In this document: positions 25,771 through 33,564 of the stretch, in pieces | Position numbering within the stretch: the first letter of the stretch is position 1 | How the letters are laid out: each line of letters opens with the position of its first letter | Origin: an uncultured Eubacteriales bacterium | Lineage (GTDB): Bacteria > Bacillota > Clostridia > Oscillospirales > Acutalibacteraceae | Direction of reading: 5' to 3' | Assembly (NCBI GenBank): GCA_900315195.1 | Contig: OMYD01000010.1 | Location: forward strand, 1-49,666 | DNA length: 49,666 bases | Notes under the pieces: generated by a model | What the model was told of the DNA's origin: nothing | Database searches by the model: none | Seen by the model: only the letters and a program-made list of their open reading frames with translations | Position numbers and translations under genes: made by a program

Positions 25771-26490
25771 TTAATTAATATTATTATCCAGCGCCGCGAG
25801 CACGCTTTCGGGTGACAGCTCGTAAAGCGACAGAAAATTTTCCGCTTCCCTCATGTTCTCAAGATAGTGCGCGTCAGAGCACGACACAACGTTCATGCCG
25901 CCGAGTATCGGGTGCTGCTCCTTTAAAGGCGTCAGCCTGCTTTTGTCGGCGAGCTCAAAGGTCTTAAAGCCGCATGATGAGTCAATCTCGCCGAGCACCG
26001 AAAGTATTGAAAGGCTGTCGCGGTCGATGTGGGCGGGATAGCAGATTCCGCCGAACTCACCTACCTTTTTATAGGCGCTCATAATGCTGATTTCGGTGGC
26101 GGGCAGAAGCAGGTGCTCAACCTCCCCTATCTCCTCATCAAAGCGGTTCATAATAACTTGCCTTCCGTATATTTCGGGGCGGTTGCGGATTTTAATGCGG
26201 TGCGCGTCAACATACTCGTTCCAGCAAAGCGCCTTTTCAAGCGTCGGGAACAGACACACCGCGTGGATATCCTCGCTTGTAGTCAGCTCCATGCCGGGAA
26301 TAACCGTCAGCCCTATTTCCCTGCCGACTTCAATAGCGGCCTCGCAGTTGAGCGAGCTGTTGTGGTCGGTCAGGGCAATAACGTCAAGCCCGAGCAGCTT
26401 TGCCATGTTGACAAGGTTGTTGGGCGTCATATCCATATCGCCGCACGGTGACAGACACGAGTGGATATGAAGGTCGTAAAAGTAATTCAT
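25771..26490 (-). CDS. PHP-domain phosphoesterase-like protein
   Basis: 239 residues with the metal-binding signature of PHP proteins: DLHIHSCLSPCGD at the start, ALTDHNS, PGMELTTSED, CYPAHIDRDS and CSDAHYLENM. Probably a di/tri-metal phosphoesterase; the substrate is unknown. It overlaps the upstream DRTGG gene by one base (TGATG), so the two are co-translated. PHP/DRTGG pairs recur beside [FeFe]-hydrogenase genes in Clostridia, from memory; a signalling or nucleotide role is inference. Confidence 0.85.
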   Translation of the reverse strand: MNYFYDLHIHSCLSPCGDMDMTPNNLVNMAKLLGLDVIALTDHNSSLNCEAAIEVGREIGLTVIPGMELTTSEDIHAVCLFPTLEKALCWNEYVDAHRIKIRNRPEIYGRQVIMNRFDEEIGEVEHLLLPATEISIMSAYKKVGEFGGICYPAHIDRDSLSILSVLGEIDSSCGFKTFELADKSRLTPLKEQHPILGGMNVVSCSDAHYLENMREAENFLSLYELSPESVLAALDNNIN

Positions 26491-26816
26491 CAGAGCAGCT
26501 TGCTGATTTTAACCGCCGTGTTATAGCTGTTTTCTTCTGTAAGCAGAATGGTGACGTCCATCATCTCCGCCTTTTTCTTGGCGTCGGCGTCCAAAGCGGC
26601 ATTTTCGACAAGGATAATGCAGCTGACGTCCGCAAGTGTAGCCACGGCTATGGAGTTGATGTTGCCTATAACGGTAAGCCAGGCGGAATCGGCGGGCGCT
26701 CTGCCCATAACCCAGCTCAGCAGATCGCCTATGTAGCAGTCGGTAACCTCGCGGTCAAGGTCGCCCTCAACAAGAATTTTTAAGTTTAGCTGTTCAATTA
26801 AATTTTGTACGGTCAT
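26490..26816 (-). CDS. DRTGG-domain protein
   Basis: 108 residues matching a stand-alone DRTGG domain (LEGDLDREVTDCYIGDLLSWVMGRA..., WLTVIGNINSIAVATLADVSCIILVENA). DRTGG domains occur in phosphotransacetylase-like and CBS-containing regulatory proteins; ligand unknown. ATG behind AAAGGTG. Co-directional with the PHP gene. A second DRTGG gene lies at 28885, and both show the same order EGDL...GDLLS/SDMMS. Confidence 0.82.
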   Translation of the reverse strand: MTVQNLIEQLNLKILVEGDLDREVTDCYIGDLLSWVMGRAPADSAWLTVIGNINSIAVATLADVSCIILVENAALDADAKKKAEMMDVTILLTEENSYNTAVKISKLL

Positions 26817-26868
26817 AATATAACACCTTTGTCAGAAAATTGAATGCACGCTCGGCATAACATAAGGT

Positions 26869-26964
26869 CACAGATAAATCACGGATAAAACGTTGAAAGA
26901 CGGATTAGTTCTCACTCGGCACAACGGATAAGCACAGATAAAGCACACATAAATCACACATAAG
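26869..26964. repeat. 11-bp repeats upstream of the DRTGG-PHP pair
   Basis: Within the roughly 300-bp gap 26817-27121, units of the form CACAnATAAAn recur with 11-bp spacing: 26869-26879, 26880-26890, then (from a shortened unit at 26924) 26933-26943, 26944-26954 and 26955-26964. The rest of the gap is AT-rich with no gene. The one-helical-turn spacing suggests a regulator binding array. Confidence 0.6.
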
Positions 26965-27121
26965 AATGCTGAAAAACGGCTTAGATAAGCCATAAACACA
27001 CTAAACACACTTATCACATTATATATTAATAATATGTTTCTTCAGTGTATATATTTTATCTGATAAATTATATATATAATTAAAAACAACCGTGCTGTGT
27101 GTGTTTATGTGTGGCAACGAC

Positions 27122-28396
27122 CTAAATGGTATTTTTAAGCTGGTCGTAAACGTTCTGGATTTTGGCGCGGAGCTTAAAAATGCAGTCGGTTTCCTTTGCC
27201 TTTCCGCGGACAATGTCCTCGGCGAGAGCTCGGCAGGTAGGCGCTCCGCAGGAGCCGCAGTCGAGATGAGGCAGCCCGTCGAAAATCTCCTCCATGCGCG
27301 ACATCATTTCCATTGCCTTGGAAATATCCTTGTCAAGGCGGAAGATATCGGCGTCGTAGGCAAGCTCGTTTTCCCAGAGCATGCCTTCAAGCTCGCCGTC
27401 CTCAAGGTGGTTGAGCGACACTGGCAAAAACTTGCGCAGGTTCTGGATCCTCGCCTGAGCCACATACGGGTTCTCGACATTAAGCACGCCGCCCACGCAG
27501 CCGCCCGAGCAGGCGTTAAGCTCAATGAAATCCACTCCTCTTATATGTTCGTCCTCAAGCTCCTCAAGCACGCGTGTGACGTTTTCGATTCCGTCGGCGG
27601 CAAGGTACTTGTCGCCCAGCATTGCGGCGGCCTCGCCGCCCGAGGTCGCCCAGCCTATGCCCATCAAGCCCGACTGACCGAGCGGCTCAACCTCGGTGAG
27701 ATGATCCATAACCTGAGTCAGCTCGGGGTAAATTTTGGACACGGCAATAGCGCCGTCGCACTCGGAGCGCTCGGTGTAATTGGGAGAATGAATTTCCGTA
27801 ACCTTAGCGGGACACGGCGTGATGAAGAATACGCCGATTTTTTCCTTAGGCAGTTCCGTTTTTTCCATAGCCTCGCGTTTTGCGATACGCGCGGCAATCT
27901 CAATAGGAGCCAAAAGCGGCATTACGTTGTCGCAAAGCTCGGGAAAGCGGATTTTGATAAGCCGCACAACCGCGGGACAGGCGGAGCTGATAATCGGTTT
28001 TTTAAGTTTGTTTTCTTTAATCATTTTGCGCGTAGCCTCGCTTACCAGTTCGGCGGCGCGGCTTACCTCGAAAACATCGTTAAAGCCCAGCTTTTTAAGG
28101 CCAGTGAGCACTATGTCAATGCTGTCGAGATTATTGAACTGTCCGAAAAGCGCGGGAGCGGGTATGGCTACGGTATATTCAAAGCCTTTTATCTCGTCCA
28201 GTTTTGAGCTGTTTGCCTTTTTTGCGTGATGCGGACAAATGCGTATGCACTCGCCGCAGTCAATACAGCGTTCGGAAAGTATTTTTGCCTTGCCGTTATG
28301 CACGCGGATCGCCTCGGTGGGACAGCGCTTCAGACAGTTGGTACAGCCGCAGCAGCGGTCGGCGTCAAGCTGCACCGAGTGAAAATATTTGCTCAT
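27122..28396 (-). CDS. Sensory-type [FeFe]-hydrogenase (H-cluster protein with Fes-type domain)
   Basis: 424 residues from the ATG at 28396 (GGAG 7 nt upstream). Two ferredoxin [4Fe-4S] sets (CCGCTNCLKRCP, CIDCGECIRICP), then an H-cluster domain of the group C/D kind: L1 SSACPAVV (Ala where catalytic enzymes carry the proton-relay Cys), L2 TPCPAKVTEIH, L3 ELNACSGGCVGG. At the C-terminus is an Fes-type cluster motif, CGSCGAPTCRALAEDI with a later Cys (KETDCIF). Ala at the relay position fits a slow, sensing hydrogenase such as Thermotoga HydS rather than a main H2 producer. It lacks the PAS domain that many sensory hydrogenases carry, so the output is probably passed to the co-encoded ATPase. 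Confidence 0.88.
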   Translation of the reverse strand: MSKYFHSVQLDADRCCGCTNCLKRCPTEAIRVHNGKAKILSERCIDCGECIRICPHHAKKANSSKLDEIKGFEYTVAIPAPALFGQFNNLDSIDIVLTGLKKLGFNDVFEVSRAAELVSEATRKMIKENKLKKPIISSACPAVVRLIKIRFPELCDNVMPLLAPIEIAARIAKREAMEKTELPKEKIGVFFITPCPAKVTEIHSPNYTERSECDGAIAVSKIYPELTQVMDHLTEVEPLGQSGLMGIGWATSGGEAAAMLGDKYLAADGIENVTRVLEELEDEHIRGVDFIELNACSGGCVGGVLNVENPYVAQARIQNLRKFLPVSLNHLEDGELEGMLWENELAYDADIFRLDKDISKAMEMMSRMEEIFDGLPHLDCGSCGAPTCRALAEDIVRGKAKETDCIFKLRAKIQNVYDQLKNTI

Positions 28397-28459
28397 AATG
28401 TACTCCAAGTTATAAGTAATAAGTCAAAAGCAATAAGATATAGTAAGTCACGCGCATTA

Positions 28460-28888
28460 TCAGGAGTTGACTCTTACGGTCAGATACAGATTCGTTCCGA
28501 CTCCTATGGTGGTTTCAATGCGCATTTCATCGCTGTATTTTTTTATGTTCGGAAGTCCCATGCCCGCGCCGAAGCCTAAGCTGCGAACATTGTCGGGCGC
28601 AGTTGAATAGCCCTCCTGCATAGCTTTTTCAACGTCGGGAATACCCGGGCCGTGGTCAGCAAGAAGGATTTCGATTCTGTCGGGGTAAATATCGACGTCG
28701 CAGTAACCGCCGTCGGCGTGAATAACCATATTGATTTCCGCCTCATACATCGCGATTGCGGTACGCCTTATGGCGTCGGGGTTGTAACCGAGGGATTTCA
28801 GGCGCTTTTTAACCGAGCCGCTTGCCTCGCCCGCGCGCGTGAAATCCTCGCCCGATACCTCGTAGTGAAGATGAATAGCGTTGCTCAT
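28460..28888 (-). CDS. Anti-sigma-factor-like serine-kinase ATPase (RsbW/SpoIIAB type fold)
   Basis: 142-residue GHKL ATPase: MYEAEINMVIHA (N box), LLADHGPGIPD (G1), GFGAGMGLPNIKKYSDEM (G2). The size and motifs fit the RsbW/SpoIIAB class, which either phosphorylates an antagonist or sequesters a sigma factor; no sigma factor or antagonist gene is adjacent. ATG at 28888 overlaps the stop of the DRTGG gene, and the sensory hydrogenase follows after about 60 bp, so a DRTGG-ATPase-hydrogenase signalling unit is likely. Confidence 0.85.
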   Translation of the reverse strand: MSNAIHLHYEVSGEDFTRAGEASGSVKKRLKSLGYNPDAIRRTAIAMYEAEINMVIHADGGYCDVDIYPDRIEILLADHGPGIPDVEKAMQEGYSTAPDNVRSLGFGAGMGLPNIKKYSDEMRIETTIGVGTNLYLTVRVNS

Positions 28889-29232
28889 ACCTTTGTTCCT
28901 CCCGAGAGGCCGTTGGCGTAAAGAAGTCCGCAGGCGGTAAACATTCTGAAACGGGTTTTAAGCAGGGTTATACCCCGCTGCTCGGCAAGGCGGATTATAG
29001 AGTCGTCGGGCACTTTTCCTCGCACAAAAACAATGCACGCCATGTCCATCATTTCGGCTGTGCGCACAACCTGCGGGTTTACAAGTCCCGTAAGCAGAAC
29101 CGACTGGTCCTTTACAAACGCCAGCACGTCGCTCATCATATCGGAGCCGCACGCGGTTTTGATTTCCTGATTGAGGTCGCCCTCACAGATAATTTCGCCC
29201 TCAAGTATGTCGATGATATCTTTTACAATCAT
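28885..29232 (-). CDS. DRTGG-domain protein, first gene of the sensory hydrogenase operon
   Basis: 115 residues from the ATG at 29232 behind AAAGGGGTG (an in-frame upstream start at 29298 would give an unlikely leader across the -10 box). DRTGG domain: CEGDLNQEIKTACGSDMMSDVLAFV..., LTGLVNPQVVRTAEMMDMACIVFV. Paralogous to the DRTGG gene at 26490. Overlaps the next gene by 4 bp. Confidence 0.83.
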   Translation of the reverse strand: MIVKDIIDILEGEIICEGDLNQEIKTACGSDMMSDVLAFVKDQSVLLTGLVNPQVVRTAEMMDMACIVFVRGKVPDDSIIRLAEQRGITLLKTRFRMFTACGLLYANGLSGGTKV

Positions 29233-29269
29233 TAAATAATACACCCCTTTGATATATATAGTCATTGTT

Positions 29270-29298
29270 ATTATAGCATATATAAAGCGGCTATTCAA
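29270..29298 (-). promoter_or_regulatory. Promoter of the DRTGG-ATPase-sensory hydrogenase operon
   Basis: Minus strand: TTGAAT (29293-29298), 17-bp spacer, TATAAT (29270-29275), about 40 bp upstream of the ATG at 29232. Confidence 0.85.
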
Positions 29299-29393
29299 TA
29301 TTGATTTCTGTACAATATTTTTCCATTCTTTTTAGTTATTACTTATATCACACAATACTGCGCAGAAGATATGCAAATGTTTGACATATTATG

Positions 29394-29421
29394 TTGAAAT
29401 TGCAGATTTTTACAATATAAT
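29394..29421 (+). promoter_or_regulatory. Promoter of glgX
   Basis: TTGAAA (29394-29399), 16-bp spacer, TATAAT (29416-29421), divergent from the DRTGG operon promoter. Confidence 0.75.
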
Positions 29422-29530
29422 GTGCGTTTCGCAAGATATTAACGGAGAGAACAACTATTGATTGTTGAAACTTGCGGCAAAAGGTGATAGAATGATTTTG
29501 TATGAAAATATCCTTGGAGGGGATTATTAT

Positions 29531-31621
29531 ATGTTACGGGACTTAAAGCCCACAGACATAATTTGCGGTTATAGTGTTCGCCCCGGATACTATGACATGG
29601 AGGGCGCTACACCTGTTCGCGGCGGAGTTAATTTTACAATCAGCTCGGTTTACGCGACTTCCTGCACGCTTTTACTCTTTGCTCCGGAAGCCAGAACCCC
29701 TTATGTAAGGCTTCCTTTTCCCGATTCCTACCGGATAGGAAATACTTACTCGATGATTGTTTTCGGTCTGGAAATCGACAAATTTGAGTACGCTTATTCC
29801 ATTGACGGTCCGCACGACCCAAAAAAAGGCCTGATCTTTGACAAAACAAAATATATCCTCGACCCTTACGCAAAGGCGGTTACGGGTCAGAGCAAGTGGG
29901 GCAAGCCTCAGCGCGACCAGTGCGTTTACAAGGCGAGAGTAGTTTTTAACGACTACGACTGGGGCAATTTTAAGACCACACCCATTCCGCTTGAGGATCT
30001 TATTATTTATGAGCTGCACGTCAGAGGCTTTACCAAAGACGAAAGCTCGGGCGTTGAAAACCGCGGAACCTTTGCGGGTATCCGTGAAAAAATCCCGTAT
30101 CTCAAGGAGCTTGGCATAAACGCCGTAGAGCTTATGCCTATCTTTGAGTTCGACGAAATCGGCGCCCACCGCTATTTTGAGGGCGAACAGCTCTTTGATT
30201 ACTGGGGCTACAACACGGTTGGATTTTTTGCCCCCAACACAAGCTACGAGTCTGAGCGCGGCCACAAGCATCACCGCGAGGGCACCGAGCTGAAAGAGCT
30301 TATCCGCGACCTTAAATCAAACGGCATTGAGGTTATCCTTGACGTTGTGTTCAACCACACCGCAGAAGGCAACGAGCTGGGGCCGTTCTTCTCGTTTAAG
30401 GGAATCGACAACAATATATACTATATGCTGACTCCCGACGGAAAGTACTACAACTTCAGCGGCTGCGGCAACGTGCTTAACTGCAACCACCCCATTGTGC
30501 GCACATTCATCAAATCGTGTCTGCGCTACTGGGTTACCGAGTATAAAATCGACGGTTTCCGCTTCGACCTCGCCTCAATTCTGGGACGCAACGAGGACGG
30601 CACCCCGATGGACCAGCCTCCCCTGCTTAAAAGCCTGGCGTTTGACCCGATTCTCGGTCACACAAAGCTTATTGCCGAGGCATGGGACGCGGGCGGACTT
30701 TATCAGGTAGGCAGCTTCCCGTCATGGAACCGCTGGGCTGAGTGGAACGGCAAATACCGCGACGATATGCGCCGATTCCTTAAAGGCGACAGCGACCTTG
30801 CGTGGGCGGCTACTCACCGTCTTACAGGCTCCAAAGACCTTTACGACCCGTCGTACCGCGGAAACTGCGCCAGCGTAAACTTTATTACATGTCACGACGG
30901 CTTTACAATGTGGGATATGTATTCCTACAATGAAAAGCACAACTATAAAAACGGCTGGTACAACACCGACGGCTCCGACGACAACAACAGCTGGAACTGC
31001 GGCGCTGAGGGCGATACCGACGACCCGCAGGTCAACGCGCTGAGAAAAAAGCTTGTTAAAAACGCCTTTGCCTCACTTATGTGCAGCCGAGGCGCTGCCC
31101 TGTTCCTTGCGGGCGATGAGTTCTGCAACACTCAGTTCGGCAACAACAACGCCTACTGTCAGGACAACATCACTTCATGGCTTGACTGGTCACGAAAAGA
31201 GCAATACAGCGATGTATTTGAATTTTTCAAGTACATGATTGCTTTCCGCAAGCGCTTTAAGGTTATTACCAAAAACAGACGCGAAAGCGACTGCACACTG
31301 CCGCCTGAGAGCCTTCATTCACAGAAGCCGTGGCAAACCGACTTCAACCCCGAGTCGCGCTATGTCGCCGTAATGTACGCGGGCGCTTCAAGCATTCCGC
31401 TTGTAGATGAAATCGTTTACTTCGGCATTAACGCTCACTGGGAGGCGACCGATGTTGAGCTTCCGGGACTTCCCGCGGGCTATGTCTGGAAAGTTTATGT
31501 AGATACGGGCAGAGAAGCAGACCGTGTTATCTGTGAGAATGATAACATCATGCTTTACGACCGCCGCATTAAAATGCAGGGCAGAACGGTTATGGTTGCC
31601 GTTGCTCACCGCGTTTCTTAA
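29531..31621 (+). CDS. glgX: Glycogen debranching enzyme / isoamylase-type GH13
   Basis: Cytosolic alpha-1,6-glucosidase of the GlgX/isoamylase group, about 696 residues. The N-terminal CBM48-like part starts GYSVRPGYYDMEGATPVRGGVNF, and the barrel has VELMPIFEFDE, VILDVVFNHTAEG, the nucleophile in DGFRFDLASIL, the acid/base Glu in IAEAWDAGG and the third Asp in CHDGFTMWD. I prefer the ATG at 29531, which follows TTGGAGGGG; an in-frame ATG at 29492 with GGTGA is the alternative. Its role would be trimming stored glucan or imported maltodextrin, complementing the secreted amylase. It has its own promoter and terminator. Confidence 0.93.
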   Translation: MLRDLKPTDIICGYSVRPGYYDMEGATPVRGGVNFTISSVYATSCTLLLFAPEARTPYVRLPFPDSYRIGNTYSMIVFGLEIDKFEYAYSIDGPHDPKKGLIFDKTKYILDPYAKAVTGQSKWGKPQRDQCVYKARVVFNDYDWGNFKTTPIPLEDLIIYELHVRGFTKDESSGVENRGTFAGIREKIPYLKELGINAVELMPIFEFDEIGAHRYFEGEQLFDYWGYNTVGFFAPNTSYESERGHKHHREGTELKELIRDLKSNGIEVILDVVFNHTAEGNELGPFFSFKGIDNNIYYMLTPDGKYYNFSGCGNVLNCNHPIVRTFIKSCLRYWVTEYKIDGFRFDLASILGRNEDGTPMDQPPLLKSLAFDPILGHTKLIAEAWDAGGLYQVGSFPSWNRWAEWNGKYRDDMRRFLKGDSDLAWAATHRLTGSKDLYDPSYRGNCASVNFITCHDGFTMWDMYSYNEKHNYKNGWYNTDGSDDNNSWNCGAEGDTDDPQVNALRKKLVKNAFASLMCSRGAALFLAGDEFCNTQFGNNNAYCQDNITSWLDWSRKEQYSDVFEFFKYMIAFRKRFKVITKNRRESDCTLPPESLHSQKPWQTDFNPESRYVAVMYAGASSIPLVDEIVYFGINAHWEATDVELPGLPAGYVWKVYVDTGREADRVICENDNIMLYDRRIKMQGRTVMVAVAHRVS

Positions 31622-31643
31622 ATTTCAATTAACGGTTTTTAAA

Positions 31644-31685
31644 ATCGGGCAAAGAGGACTAATGTTCTTTTTGCCCGATGTTTTC
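31644..31685 (+). terminator. Terminator of glgX
   Basis: ATCGGGCAAA (31644-31653) pairs with TTTGCCCGAT (31670-31679), followed by GTTTTC. Confidence 0.85.
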
Positions 31686-31878
31686 ATATAGTTTTCATAA
31701 ACCGTCAATAAACCGTGTTATTTTTCACAAACGGAAATAACAGCGATTGTGCAGTTTTGACAAAGTTTTAAAAAACGATAAAAAAATGTAGATTTTTTCA
31801 AATTTTGTGTTATTATATATTTACACAAGAGAATTATTTTGAGGAATTATTATCATGTGAGAATACTGAGGTGCTACT

Positions 31879-32508
31879 ATGAGTCGCGGTAAAATCATTA
31901 CAATTACAAGACAATACGGATCGGGCGGACATGATATCGGTAAGTTACTCGCCGAAAAGCTCGGTATAAAGTTTTATGATAAGGAACTGATTACAATCGC
32001 GGCAAAAGAAAGCGGCGTCAGCCCCGAGGTATTCGCGCAGGCTGATGAAAAGATGTCAAACAGTCTGCTTTATGCGCTGTCGACGGGACTTTATAATTAC
32101 GGCAACGGTTTTTCCGCTATGGGCGATTTGCCTATGAATGACCAGCTTTATATTTTGCAGCACAGAATTATTAAGGAAAAGGCGGAAAAAGAAGCGTTTG
32201 TTGTTGTGGGAAGATGCGCGGACTATATTCTCAGAGAATACGACAACGTTGTAAAGGTATTTATATACGCAGATTTGGAAGTCAGAGCTAAACGCGCCGT
32301 TAAACGACATGAAATCGAACCGTCAAGAGCCCGTCAGGCGGTATCAAAGGCTGACAAAAACAGAGCCAACTACTACAGTTTTTATTCAGGACAAAAGTGG
32401 GGATCACCCGAAAACTATGATTTGTGCATAAACAGCACAAATCTAACCATCGGGCAGGCCGCAGAGCTTATTGAGGATTACTTGAAAATTCTTGACAATA
32501 AGTCATAA
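31879..32508 (+). CDS. Cytidylate-kinase-like family protein
   Basis: 209 residues of the cytidylate kinase-like family (Cytidylate_kin2). P-loop-like start ITITRQYGSGGHDIGKLLAEKLG, then FYDKELI, VVGRCADYILRE and an arginine-rich lid region (KRAVKRHEIEPSRARQAV). Common in Clostridia next to unrelated genes; true substrate untested, and CMP kinase proper (Cmk) is usually a separate gene. ATG behind GAGGTG. Stands alone. Confidence 0.85.
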   Translation: MSRGKIITITRQYGSGGHDIGKLLAEKLGIKFYDKELITIAAKESGVSPEVFAQADEKMSNSLLYALSTGLYNYGNGFSAMGDLPMNDQLYILQHRIIKEKAEKEAFVVVGRCADYILREYDNVVKVFIYADLEVRAKRAVKRHEIEPSRARQAVSKADKNRANYYSFYSGQKWGSPENYDLCINSTNLTIGQAAELIEDYLKILDNKS

Positions 32509-32517
32509 CTGCACCCT

Positions 32518-32550
32518 CTCCTGAATATACTGATATTATGAATTCAGGAG
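32518..32550 (+). promoter_or_regulatory. Hairpin masking the ribosome-binding site of a 23-codon ORF
   Basis: CTCCTGAAT (32518-32526) pairs perfectly with ATTCAGGAG (32542-32550), a 9-bp stem with a 15-nt loop. The 3' arm includes most of the AGGAGG Shine-Dalgarno site of the ORF at 32560. No T tract follows, so it is not a terminator. It could gate translation. Confidence 0.55.
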
Positions 32551-32559
32551 GTGTTAAGT

Positions 32560-32631
32560 ATGAAATTCGTAGTTATGGATCTTGATGACTTCATTTTCGG
32601 CAACGAAGAATGGCATCCCAGCGAAAGGTAA
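32560..32631 (+). CDS. Possible 23-residue peptide
   Basis: ATG at 32560 preceded by a near-perfect AGGAGGTG with good spacing, then 23 codons (begins MKFVVMDLDDFIFGN, ends EWHPSER) and a TAA. Acidic and with two Trp/Phe-containing segments; no signal peptide. It follows the kinase-like gene by about 50 bp and is followed by a strong terminator about 90 bp on. It may be a genuine small protein, a leader peptide, or the relic of a longer gene. No family recognised. Confidence 0.4.
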   Translation: MKFVVMDLDDFIFGNEEWHPSER

Positions 32632-32721
32632 GCCGCAATTATTCTGCATTTAACGCGCCTAAAGTACGGCGCCACTTAACTTCGCTGAATAAAGTTATTT
32701 TTAACTTTTATAATAAAATTT

Positions 32722-32750
32722 GGGACGTGTTTAAACACGTCCCATTTTTG
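32722..32750. terminator. Terminator between the kinase-like gene and spoIIQ
   Basis: A perfect dyad GGGACGTGTTT/AAACACGTCCC (32722-32743) with ATTTTTG on the plus side and AAATTTTATT on the minus side. Probably serves both convergent transcripts. Confidence 0.88.
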
Positions 32751-32763
32751 TTGTACTTATTAT

Positions 32764-33513
32764 TTAATTGTTATTCCCGATAAAGCTCAGCGGGTCAGCG
32801 TAGTCATTGTTTACACGGACATATACATGAATATGGCTTTTATCGGAAGCCTCCGAAGGCACAACCCCTATCGCTCCGATTTGGTCTCCCTTTTCAACCT
32901 TATCACCGGGCTTAACCTTTACACCACTAATTCCGCCGTAGCCTACCGTGACATTGTTTACCGTGATTTCAACGGTTTTGCCGTACATTTTATCATCGGT
33001 GACCTTTGTAACCTCGCCGCCCAGCATTGCCAGAACATCCTCACCAAGCTCGCCGTCAAAATCCGCCCCGGTATGAGGCTTCCATGTGTTGAGCGTCTTG
33101 TAATATACGCTGTCGCGGCTGAACGGGCGAAGAACATGACCTGACTTTGTAGGCATTGAAAGGCTTACATCGGCAGCAAGCATTGTTTCAAGCGCGTCGC
33201 CACGTCCTTTTGTTTCGTCCTCTAAAGCCTCAGTCGGATGGGTGTCCGGTTCGGCTGTTTCGGTGGGAACAGTTACTTCACTATCCGATTTCATCCCCAG
33301 CGTAGGCACCGGGACAGTTACGTTGCTTACAGGTTCATTAACTACTACAACGCCCGTTTCGGCGGTTGAAACTGTCTTTGCTTTGTTGTCGGACACTGTG
33401 TTGTATGTGGAATATACCGCCATGCAAACCGCTATAAGGCAAATGGCAAAAGCCGTGTAAAAACCGATTCTCTCACGGCGGCTTTTGGCGTTTTTACTGT
33501 AATATCTGCTCAT
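32764..33513 (-). CDS. SpoIIQ-like membrane-anchored M23 peptidase
   Basis: 249 residues: basic N-terminus, one membrane helix (about 17-40), a Thr/Val/Pro-rich stalk, and a C-terminal LytM domain (LRPFSRDSVYYKTLNTWKPHTGADFDG...SHIHVYV). The zinc residues HTGAD and HIH appear intact. In Clostridia SpoIIQ on the forespore side pairs with SpoIIIAH in the engulfment channel, and its zinc site is often kept. This suggests a spore former. ATG behind GGAGGTG. Could also be a general M23 hydrolase; no other sporulation gene is next to it. Confidence 0.75.
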   Translation of the reverse strand: MSRYYSKNAKSRRERIGFYTAFAICLIAVCMAVYSTYNTVSDNKAKTVSTAETGVVVVNEPVSNVTVPVPTLGMKSDSEVTVPTETAEPDTHPTEALEDETKGRGDALETMLAADVSLSMPTKSGHVLRPFSRDSVYYKTLNTWKPHTGADFDGELGEDVLAMLGGEVTKVTDDKMYGKTVEITVNNVTVGYGGISGVKVKPGDKVEKGDQIGAIGVVPSEASDKSHIHVYVRVNNDYADPLSFIGNNN

Positions 33514-33564
33514 AAAAAAGCACCTCCGATTCTAGTATGAACCGAAGGCGCATTAATTATACAT

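Noticed and set aside
27092-28207. A 371-codon open frame on the plus strand opposite the sensory hydrogenase
   Set aside because: The minus-strand frame carries clear Fe-S and H-cluster motifs; the plus frame has no ribosome-binding site or recognisable family and reflects codon bias.
29381-29421. TTGACA at about 29381 paired with TATAAT at 29416 as the glgX promoter
   Set aside because: The spacer would be 29 bp; TTGAAA at 29394 with 16 bp fits.
29462-29530. TTG at 29462 as start of glgX
   Set aside because: It has no Shine-Dalgarno and would add residues unlike the GlgX N-terminus; the ATG at 29531 has GGAGGGG.
32560-32760. Longer gene by +1 shift from the 23-codon ORF
   Set aside because: The shifted frame is open but runs through the perfect terminator dyad at 32722-32743, and no protein family is visible.
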